Shown piece by piece: positions 58,133-64,000 of a stretch of 64,000 bases of DNA. A program made the translations under genes and the position numbers. Within the stretch, counting starts at the first letter, position 1; each line of letters opens with the position of its first letter. This DNA comes from Actinomadura nitritigenes. GTDB lineage: Bacteria; Actinomycetota; Actinomycetes; Streptosporangiales; Streptosporangiaceae. The stretch covers positions 123,957 through 187,956 of the forward strand of contig NZ_JAGEOK010000019.1 in assembly GCF_017573545.1 (NCBI RefSeq), in the 5' to 3' direction. The notes beneath the pieces are model-generated. The model was not told the origin of the DNA and did not search any database. It saw only the letters and a list, made by a program, of their open reading frames with translations.

Positions 58133-59622
58133 GGGGCACCTACCAGTGCGTGTTCGAGGATGTTCTGTTCGTTCACGTCGTCGCCCGTCAGCTCGGAGAC
58201 GGGCCGCCCCTCGCGCATCACGAGGACGCGGTCGGACATGGCGACGAGCTCGGGCAGGTCGGAGCTGACCAGCACGACGGCGACGCCGTCCGCGGTGAGC
58301 CCGTTGATGATCCGGTAGATCTCGGTCTTGGCGCCGACGTCGACGCCGCGGGTCGGCTCGTCCATCAGCAGCACCCGGGGGCCGGTCATGACCCACTTGG
58401 CGAAGAGGGTCTTCTGCTGGTTGCCGCCCGACAGCGACCCGACCGGGACGGACGGCGACGCCGCGCGGACCCGCAGGTCCGCCATCACCTTCCCGGTCTC
58501 GGCGCGCTCCCGGCCGCGCCGGACGACGTCGGCCGTGGTGAACCGGCCGAGGGACGGCAGCGACACGTTCGCCTCGACCGACTGCCGCATCGCGAGGCCC
58601 TCACCGGACCGGTCCGGGGTGACGTAGGCGATGCGCCCGGCGATCGCCCGCCGCGGGTCGCGCGCCCTGACCGGCTCGCCGTCCACGGTCACGGTTCCGG
58701 CGGTCAGCGGATGCAGGCCGAACAGGGCGCGCAGCAGCTCGCCGCGGCCGCAGCCGACCACGCCGCCGATGCCGAGCACCTCGCCCGCCCGGACGTCGAG
58801 GTCGACGTCATGGAACGCCGCGCCGCCCGACGCGCCCCGGACCCGCAGGACGACCCGGTCCGTGGCGTTGCGCTCCTTCGGGTAGAAGTCGTCCACGGCG
58901 TCGCCGACCATCGCGGTGACGACCTGGGCCGGCGTGAGCGACCCGGTGGGCTCGTCCAGGGTGACGCGGCCGTCGCGCAGGACGACGATCCGGTCGGACA
59001 GCTCGAACACCTCGTCCAGCCGGTGGCTGATGTAGAGGATCGTGACGCCCGCCTCGCGCAGGCGGCGGACCTGCTCGAAAAGCCGTTCCGACTCGCGCTC
59101 GTCCAGCGCCGCCGTCGGCTCGTCCAGGATCAGCAGCCGCGGCCGGTGCGTCATCGCCTTCGCGATCTCGACCATCTGCCGCTCGGCGACGCCGAGCCCG
59201 CCGACGGGGCGCCGGACGTCGATGTCCAGGCCGAGCTCCCGCAGGGCGGACGTCGCGGCCTCCGCCATCCGGCGCCGCGACACGCTCAGCCGCCCGAACC
59301 GGCCCTCCCGGTCGAGGACGTGCATGTTCTCCGCGACGGACAGGTTCGGGAACAGGTTCTGCTGGAACTCCTGGTAGATGACCTCGATGCCGAGCGCCAT
59401 CGCGGCCTGCGGGTCCTTCAGGACCGTGGCCTCGCCGTCGATGAGGACGCGCCCGCCGTCGGGCTGGTGCGCGCCGGAGATCACCCGGGTGAGGGTGGAC
59501 TTGCCGGCGCCGTTCTCGCCGCACAGCGCGACGACCTCGCCCTGCTCGACCGCGAGGCTCACGCCCCGCAGCACGTGGTTCTCCCCGAACGACTTGTGGA
59601 CGTCGGACAGCTGCATCCGCAT
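58129..59622 (-). CDS. rbsA: Sugar ABC transporter ATPase with two ABC domains (ribose-type)
   Basis: This 497-residue protein has tandem ATPase domains. The first has Walker A GENGAGKSTLTRV near 34-46, signature LGVAERQMVEIAKAM and Walker B LLILDEPTAAL. The second has a degenerate Walker A (GVVGCGRGELLRAL), signature LSGGNQQKTLFAKW and Walker B VLLMDEPTRGVDVG. Such asymmetry is normal in RbsA, MglA and XylG. The start is ATG at 59622, 12 bases after rbsD. It energises import through the RbsC-type permease. Confidence 0.94.
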   Translation of the reverse strand: MRMQLSDVHKSFGENHVLRGVSLAVEQGEVVALCGENGAGKSTLTRVISGAHQPDGGRVLIDGEATVLKDPQAAMALGIEVIYQEFQQNLFPNLSVAENMHVLDREGRFGRLSVSRRRMAEAATSALRELGLDIDVRRPVGGLGVAERQMVEIAKAMTHRPRLLILDEPTAALDERESERLFEQVRRLREAGVTILYISHRLDEVFELSDRIVVLRDGRVTLDEPTGSLTPAQVVTAMVGDAVDDFYPKERNATDRVVLRVRGASGGAAFHDVDLDVRAGEVLGIGGVVGCGRGELLRALFGLHPLTAGTVTVDGEPVRARDPRRAIAGRIAYVTPDRSGEGLAMRQSVEANVSLPSLGRFTTADVVRRGRERAETGKVMADLRVRAASPSVPVGSLSGGNQQKTLFAKWVMTGPRVLLMDEPTRGVDVGAKTEIYRIINGLTADGVAVVLVSSDLPELVAMSDRVLVMREGRPVSELTGDDVNEQNILEHALVGAP

Positions 59623-59634
59623 GTCGATCTCCCG

Positions 59635-60033
59635 TCAGTAGACGACGCCCGCGGTGAGCAGCACGTTCGCGTACGGGGTGAACTCCCCGGACCGCACCGC
59701 CGCCCGCGCGCCGCCGGTGGCCCGCTTGAACTCGGTGTGCGGGACGAACCGCACCGGCACGCCCGGGAGGCGCGCCTCGATCTCGGCGAGCATCTCCGGG
59801 CTGTGCAGCTTGATCTCCTCCGACATCAGCACCCCCTCCACGGCGACCTCCGCGAGGACGGCGTCCAGCAGGTCGAGGAAGCGCGGCAGGTTCTCCCGCA
59901 CCGCGAGGTCGACCCGCTCCACCCCGGGCGGGATGGGCAGCCCGGCGTCGGTGACGGCGAGCAGGTCGGTGTGGCCCAGCTCGGAGATGACCCGGGCCAG
60001 CTGGCCGTTGAGCGTTCCGTTGTTGCGCCTCAT
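59635..60033 (-). CDS. rbsD: D-ribose pyranase
   Basis: This 132-residue protein interconverts ribopyranose and ribofuranose forms so ribokinase can act. Family marks are MRRNNGTLNGQLARVISELG, the catalytic His in GHTDLLAVTDAGLPIP, VERVDLAV near 50, and the C-terminal RSGEFTPYANVLLTAGV. The ATG at 60033 overlaps the ribokinase stop as ATGA. Its presence is a strong argument that the ABC system imports ribose or a ribose-yielding compound. Confidence 0.93.
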   Translation of the reverse strand: MRRNNGTLNGQLARVISELGHTDLLAVTDAGLPIPPGVERVDLAVRENLPRFLDLLDAVLAEVAVEGVLMSEEIKLHSPEMLAEIEARLPGVPVRFVPHTEFKRATGGARAAVRSGEFTPYANVLLTAGVVY

Positions 60034-60974
60034 CGGGCGGCTCCTTCCAGGGTGGTGCCGGTCATCAGTGCGTCCACCGCGTCGCGTCCGGGGAGGGACG
60101 GGCTCGCGCCGGGACGGGTCGTCGCCAGCGCGCCGGCGGCCATCCCGCGCCTGATGGCACGTTCCAGGTCGTCGCCGGCCGCGAGCGCCGCGCCCAGCGA
60201 GCCGGTGAACGCGTCCCCGGCGGCGGTGGTGTCGACGGCGGTGACCTCGTAGGCGGGGAAGTGGCGGGCGCCGCCGGCGGTCACGGACACCGCGCCGCCC
60301 GCGCCCAGCGTGATCAGCGCGTGGCCGACGCCGCGGTCGAGGAACCATCGCCCCGCCCGCTCGGCGGACGCCGCGTCGGTCACCTCCACGCCGGTCAGCT
60401 CGGTCGCCTCGCTCTCGTTCGGCGTGACGAGGTCGATGTTCCGCCACGCGTCGTGCGGCAGCGGCTGCGCGGGGGCCGGGTCGAGGACGACCGTCAGCCC
60501 GGCCGCCCTGCCCGCCTGCGCGGCATGGCAGGTCGTCGCGGCGGGGACTTCGAGCTGCAGCAGCAGGACGCCGACCTTCCCGGCGGTCGCGGCGATGCTC
60601 GCGTCGACCATCGCCGGACCGAGGTCCGCGTTCGCCAGGGGGGTGATGACGATGTCGTTCTCGCCGGACGCGTCGACCCGGATGTGCGCGACGCCCGTGC
60701 GGCCGTCCACGGTCCGGACCTGGTCCAGCTCGACGCCGTGCGCACGCAGGCCGTCCAGGACGATCTCGCGGAACGGGTCCCGGCCGACGCACCCGGCGAG
60801 CCACGTCCGCGCCCCCGCACGGGCGGAGGCGACCGCCTGGTTCGCCCCCTTCCCGCCGAGCACGAGGGTGAAGTCGTCGCCGAGCACGGTCTCGCCGCGC
60901 CGCGGGAACCGTGCGCTGAACGCGGTCACGTCCGCGGTGATGCTGCCGACGACGAGAACACCGTGGGGTTCCAT
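60030..60974 (-). CDS. rbsK: Ribokinase
   Basis: This 314-residue PfkB-family kinase has GDDFTLVLGGKGANQAVASA near 30-50, the anion-hole and catalytic motif DTTAAGDAFTGSLGAALA near 245, and VTPNESEATELTG. It phosphorylates ribose to ribose 5-phosphate. AGGAGG lies before the ATG at 60974, and the gene starts an operon with rbsD, the transporter ATPase, permease and binding protein. An 89-base gap separates it from the upstream pseudo-ALDH gene, so it may be read from its own promoter or from the deoC side. Confidence 0.93.
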   Translation of the reverse strand: MEPHGVLVVGSITADVTAFSARFPRRGETVLGDDFTLVLGGKGANQAVASARAGARTWLAGCVGRDPFREIVLDGLRAHGVELDQVRTVDGRTGVAHIRVDASGENDIVITPLANADLGPAMVDASIAATAGKVGVLLLQLEVPAATTCHAAQAGRAAGLTVVLDPAPAQPLPHDAWRNIDLVTPNESEATELTGVEVTDAASAERAGRWFLDRGVGHALITLGAGGAVSVTAGGARHFPAYEVTAVDTTAAGDAFTGSLGAALAAGDDLERAIRRGMAAGALATTRPGASPSLPGRDAVDALMTGTTLEGAAR

Positions 60975-61063
60975 CGCGGTCCTCCTGTTCCGGCTGTTCG
61001 AAGCATGGGTGGGGAGAGGTCACGGCGGTTCCGCCGTGTCCTTGGCCGATGTGCGGTCGTGGA

Positions 61064-61927
61064 TCAGACCCCGACGGGGTGCCAGACGGTCTTGGTCTCC
61101 AGGAAGGCGGTCATGCGCGCGGTCCCGGGCCGGGCGTTCCAGTCGGTGGTGGTGGGACGGTGGACGCGTTTGAGGTTGCCGGCGGCTTTCTCTTCGAGGT
61201 CCTGGACGTGCTCGTCCGGGACGCCGGTGAGGTCGATGGCGTTGACGTCCATGTGGGTGGCGAGCCAGGGGGCGAGTTCGGTGCGGTGGCCGGTGAGGAT
61301 GTTGATGACGCCGCCGGGCAGGTCGGAGGTGGCGAGGACTTCGGCGAGGGTGATGGCGGGGAGTGGTGCGGGTTGGGAGGCGATGACGACGGCGGTGTTG
61401 CCGGTGACGATCGCGGGTGCGATGACCGAGACCAGGCCGAGCAGGGGTGAGTCGGGGGCGATGACGGCGACGATGCCGGTGGGTTCGGGGGTGGAGAAGT
61501 TGAAGTACGGTCCGGAGACGGGGTTGGCGGCGCCGGTGACGGCGGTGATCTTGTCGGCCCATCCGGCGTACCAGACCCACCGGTCGATCGCGGCGTCCAC
61601 TTCGGCGGCTGCGCCGGTTTTGGACGCGCCGGCGTGCCGGAGTTCGGCGGTGAACTGGTCGCGGCGGCCTTCGAGCATCTCGGCGATGCGGTAGAGGATC
61701 TGGGCGCGGTTGTAGGCGGTGCGGCCGGACCAGCCGGGGAAGGCTTTGCGGGCGGCGGTGACCGCGTCGCGGACGTCTTTGCGGGAGGCGTGGGCGGCGT
61801 TGGCGACGAACCGTCCTTTGGCGTCGGTCACGGGGTAGGACCTGCCTGACTCCGATCGGGGGAACGCGCCGCCGATGTACAGCTTGTAGGTCTTGCGGAC
61901 GGTGAGCCGTTCAGTCCGTTCAGGCAT
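61064..61927 (-). CDS. Truncated aldehyde dehydrogenase homologue without catalytic Cys (ALDH16 C-terminal-like)
   Basis: This 287-residue protein corresponds only to the N-terminal NAD-binding part of an ALDH: KTYKLYIGGAFPRSESGRSY, AARKAFPGWSGRTAYNRAQI, TPEPTGIVAVIAPDSPLLGL, LPGGVINILTGHRTELAPWL. It ends where the catalytic domain would begin, so it has no active-site Cys and cannot be an active ALDH alone. It starts at ATG 61927, overlapping the full ALDH stop by 8 bases (ATGCCTGA). ALDH16 enzymes consist of a full ALDH followed by just such a vestigial half; here the two seem split into adjacent genes. It is probably a structural partner, not a decayed gene. Confidence 0.82.
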   Translation of the reverse strand: MPERTERLTVRKTYKLYIGGAFPRSESGRSYPVTDAKGRFVANAAHASRKDVRDAVTAARKAFPGWSGRTAYNRAQILYRIAEMLEGRRDQFTAELRHAGASKTGAAAEVDAAIDRWVWYAGWADKITAVTGAANPVSGPYFNFSTPEPTGIVAVIAPDSPLLGLVSVIAPAIVTGNTAVVIASQPAPLPAITLAEVLATSDLPGGVINILTGHRTELAPWLATHMDVNAIDLTGVPDEHVQDLEEKAAGNLKRVHRPTTTDWNARPGTARMTAFLETKTVWHPVGV

Positions 61928-63359
61928 TGAGGTAGGCCTCCAGTCCGTGGCGTCCGCCTTCGCGGCCGAACCCTGATTCCTTGTAGCCGCCGAACGGGGA
62001 GGCCGGGTCGAACTTGTTGAAGGTGTTGGCCCACACCACCCCGGCGCGCAGCCGCTGCGCGGTCCACAGGATCTGCGAGCCCTTGTCGGTCCAGATCCCC
62101 GCCGACAGCCCGTAGGGGGTGTTGTTGGCCTTGGTGACGGCTTCGTCGGGGGTGCGGAACGTCAGCACCGACAGCACCGGCCCGAAGATCTCCTCCCGGG
62201 CGATCCGATGCGAGGCCGCCACCCCGGTGAACACCGTCGGCGGGAACCAGAACCCGCGGTCGGGCAGCTCACAGGCCGGGGACCAGCGGGCCGCGCCCTC
62301 GGCTTCGCCGGCCGCCGACAACTCGCGGATCTTGGTGAGTTGCGCGGCGGAGTTGATCGCGCCGATGTCGGTGTTCTTGTCCAGGGGGTCACCGACCCGC
62401 AGCGTCGCCATCCGCGCCTTCAGCCGCTCCAGCACCTCGCCGGCGACCGATTCCTGCACCAGCAGCCGCGACCCGGCGCAGCACACGTGCCCCTGGTTGA
62501 AGAAGATCCCGTTGACGATGCCCTCGACGGCCTGGTCGAGCGGCGCGTCGGCGTAGACGATGTTGGCGGCCTTGCCGCCCAGCTCCAGCGTCAGCCTCTT
62601 GCTGGTCCCGGCGAGGGTGCGGGCGATCTGCCGTCCGACATCGGTGGAACCGGTGAACGCGACCTTGTCGACACCGGGGTGGGCGACCAGCGCGCGGCCG
62701 GTATCGCCGGCGCCGGTGATGATGTTGACGACGCCGGGCGGCAGGTCGGCCTGGCGGCAGATGTCGGCGAACAGCAACGCGGTCAGCGGCGTGGTCTCGG
62801 CCGGCTTCAGCACCACGGTGTTGCCGCAGGCCAGCGCGGGCGCGATCTTCCACGCCAGCATCAGCAGCGGAAAGTTCCACGGGATCACCTGCCCCGCCAC
62901 CCCCACCGGCCGCGGATCCGGACCGAAACCGGCGTACCCGAGTTTGTCGGCCCAGCCCGCGTAGTAGAAGAACCACGCCGCGACCAGCGGCACGTCCACG
63001 TCCCGGGACTCGCGGATCGGTTTGCCGTTGTCGATCGACTCCAGCACAGCCAGCTCACGCGACCGCTCCTGGATGATCCGCGCGATCCGGTACAGGTACT
63101 TCGCCCGTTCCGCCCCCGGCATCGGACCCCACACCCGCTCAAAGGCGGCACGGGCGGCCTTAACGGCACGGTCCACATCCGATTCATCAGCGCAGGCGAC
63201 ATCGGCCAGCACACTCTCGTCCGCTGGGTTGATCGTCTTGAACGGCTCACCGCCACCCTCGACGAACTCGCCGTTCACGAACAGCCCGTAGGAGCCGCGG
63301 ATGTCAACGACCGACGCCGACTCCGGCGCGGGCGCGTACTCGAACTCGAAAGCAGCCAT
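61920..63359 (-). CDS. NAD-dependent aldehyde dehydrogenase (ALDH16-like catalytic part)
   Basis: This 479-residue full-length ALDH has PWNFPLLMLAWKIAPALACG, Glu in LTLELGGKAANIV and the catalytic Cys near 293 in FFNQGHVCCAGSRLLVQESV, whose wording recalls ALDH16 enzymes. The C terminus has KESGFGREGGRHGLEAYLNA. The start is ATG at 63359, 6 bases after deoC. Together with deoC it could oxidise the acetaldehyde released from deoxyribose 5-phosphate, an inference from gene order. Sum with the downstream pseudo-ALDH is 766 residues, the size of a bacterial ALDH16. Confidence 0.9.
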   Translation of the reverse strand: MAAFEFEYAPAPESASVVDIRGSYGLFVNGEFVEGGGEPFKTINPADESVLADVACADESDVDRAVKAARAAFERVWGPMPGAERAKYLYRIARIIQERSRELAVLESIDNGKPIRESRDVDVPLVAAWFFYYAGWADKLGYAGFGPDPRPVGVAGQVIPWNFPLLMLAWKIAPALACGNTVVLKPAETTPLTALLFADICRQADLPPGVVNIITGAGDTGRALVAHPGVDKVAFTGSTDVGRQIARTLAGTSKRLTLELGGKAANIVYADAPLDQAVEGIVNGIFFNQGHVCCAGSRLLVQESVAGEVLERLKARMATLRVGDPLDKNTDIGAINSAAQLTKIRELSAAGEAEGAARWSPACELPDRGFWFPPTVFTGVAASHRIAREEIFGPVLSVLTFRTPDEAVTKANNTPYGLSAGIWTDKGSQILWTAQRLRAGVVWANTFNKFDPASPFGGYKESGFGREGGRHGLEAYLNA

Positions 63360-63365
63360 GATCGC

Positions 63366-64000
63366 TCAGTCCAGGGTGAAGTAGTCGGGACCGGAGTACA
63401 CCCCGGTGGTCAGCTTGCGGCGCTGCATCAGCAGGTCGTTCAGCACGCTGGAGGCGCCGAGGCGGAACCACTGCGGGGTCAGCCAGTCCGGCCCGGCGGT
63501 CTCGTTCACCAGCACCAGGTACTTGATCGCGTCCTTGGTGGTGCGGATCCCGCCCGCGGGCTTCACGCCGACCTGGCGGCCCGTCGCGGCGCGGTAATCG
63601 CGGACGGCCTCCAGCATCACCAGCGTCACCGGCAGCGTCGCCGCTGGGGACACCTTCCCGGTCGAGGTCTTGATGAAGTCCGCACCCGCCCGCATCGCCA
63701 GCCACGACGCCCGCCGCACGTTGTCCAGCGTCGCCAGCTCACCGGTCTCCAGGATCACCTTCAGATGCGCGTCGCCACACGCGTCCTTGACCGCGACGAT
63801 CTGATCGAAGACCGTCCCGTAGTCGCCGGACAGGAACGCGCCCCGGTCGATCACCATGTCGATCTCGGCCGCGCCCGCCTGCACGGCCGCGCGGGTGTCG
63901 GCGAGCTTGGCCTCCAGCGGCGCCCGCCCCGACGGGAACGCCGTCGCCACCGACGCGACCCCCACCCCCGACCCGTCCAACGCCGCCACGGCCGTCTCCA
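63366..64000 (-). CDS. deoC: Deoxyribose-phosphate aldolase (5' end outside window)
   Basis: DeoC splits 2-deoxyribose 5-phosphate into glyceraldehyde 3-phosphate and acetaldehyde. About 211 residues are visible: VASVATAFPSGRAPLEAKLA, AAEIDMVIDRGAFLSGDYGT, the Schiff-base Lys region FIKTSTGKVSP, and the proton-relay Lys in VGVKPAGGIRTTKDA. The frame stays open to the window edge, so the GTG at 63989 is not taken as the true start; actinobacterial DeoC usually has about 100 more residues. It leads into the two aldehyde dehydrogenase genes and ribose uptake genes, pointing to use of nucleoside sugars. Confidence 0.94.
   Translation of the reverse strand, partial: ETAVAALDGSGVGVASVATAFPSGRAPLEAKLADTRAAVQAGAAEIDMVIDRGAFLSGDYGTVFDQIVAVKDACGDAHLKVILETGELATLDNVRRASWLAMRAGADFIKTSTGKVSPAATLPVTLVMLEAVRDYRAATGRQVGVKPAGGIRTTKDAIKYLVLVNETAGPDWLTPQWFRLGASSVLNDLLMQRRKLTTGVYSGPDYFTLD

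Noticed and set aside
61064..61927. Pseudogene caused by truncation of an aldehyde dehydrogenase
   Set aside because: The frame is intact, has its own start in an 8-base overlap, shows normal codon use, and matches the known vestigial half of ALDH16, so a functional partner is more likely.

Overview
The window is a chromosomal piece of a very GC-rich Gram-positive actinobacterium. Support comes from pervasive GC-rich third positions, many GTG starts and one TTG start, a SigB/SigF-type sigma factor, an iron box of the actinobacterial IdeR/DmdR type, MMPL and FUSC exporters, and a paaZ/deoC/rbs catabolic style. The gene mix fits Thermomonosporaceae or Streptosporangiales (Actinomadura-like), but that placement is inference. 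I found no rRNA, tRNA, CRISPR array, insertion sequence or prophage gene. Coding density is high and most genes sit in short operons joined by ATGA or GTGA start-stop overlaps.

Region by region. 1-3870: a truncated TetR regulator, an MMPL exporter and a PAP2-type membrane phosphatase/transferase. 3871-7364: a translationally coupled cphB-cphA operon for cyanophycin storage and breakdown, with an inverted repeat against its start. 7567-16121: a QsdR-type TetR regulator, an ABC1 kinase, an iron-regulated siderophore-interacting protein, an NTF2-like protein, a FUSC transporter with a downstream MarR regulator, and a coupled cyclase/ThDP-enzyme pair. 16215-23417: glpFK, a Gfo/Idh/MocA oxidoreductase, a secreted S1-type protease, a sigma factor, an SRPBCC protein and a three-gene fluoride-export unit (crcB-DUF190-crcB). 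23760-37713: a large glycan locus. 37738-46546: two MFS exporters with neighbouring regulators, a PEBP protein, an aldo/keto reductase, an acyl-CoA synthetase and a small unknown protein. 46748-55939: paaZ, a LysR regulator, an amino-acid dehydrogenase/FAD oxidase/aldehyde dehydrogenase operon and a fused E1 dehydrogenase. 56012-64000: a sugar ABC importer with rbsD and rbsK, preceded by deoC and two aldehyde dehydrogenase genes.

The most interesting system is the glycan locus. It encodes sugar-nucleotide heptose synthesis of the kind best known from Gram-negative lipopolysaccharide: GmhA, a bifunctional HldE-like kinase/nucleotidyltransferase, and a GmhB-like phosphatase fused behind a GT2 glycosyltransferase. 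Around these are two GT9 (heptosyltransferase-family) enzymes, four further glycosyltransferase modules of GT4-like and GT2 type besides the fused GT2, two SDR enzymes, a NodU/CmcH-family carbamoyltransferase and a polysaccharide pyruvyl transferase. Ten of the genes form one leftward operon. No flippase, polymerase or ABC exporter lies in it. The product is probably a carbamoylated heptose-containing surface or secreted glycoconjugate, which is inference from gene content.

Other points worth attention are a probable split ALDH16 (a full ALDH plus a separately encoded pseudo-ALDH half), a duplicated terminator module behind the aldo/keto reductase gene, a leader before the fluoride channels that can pair with its own ribosome binding site, and an eight-run G tract between two ABC transporter genes.
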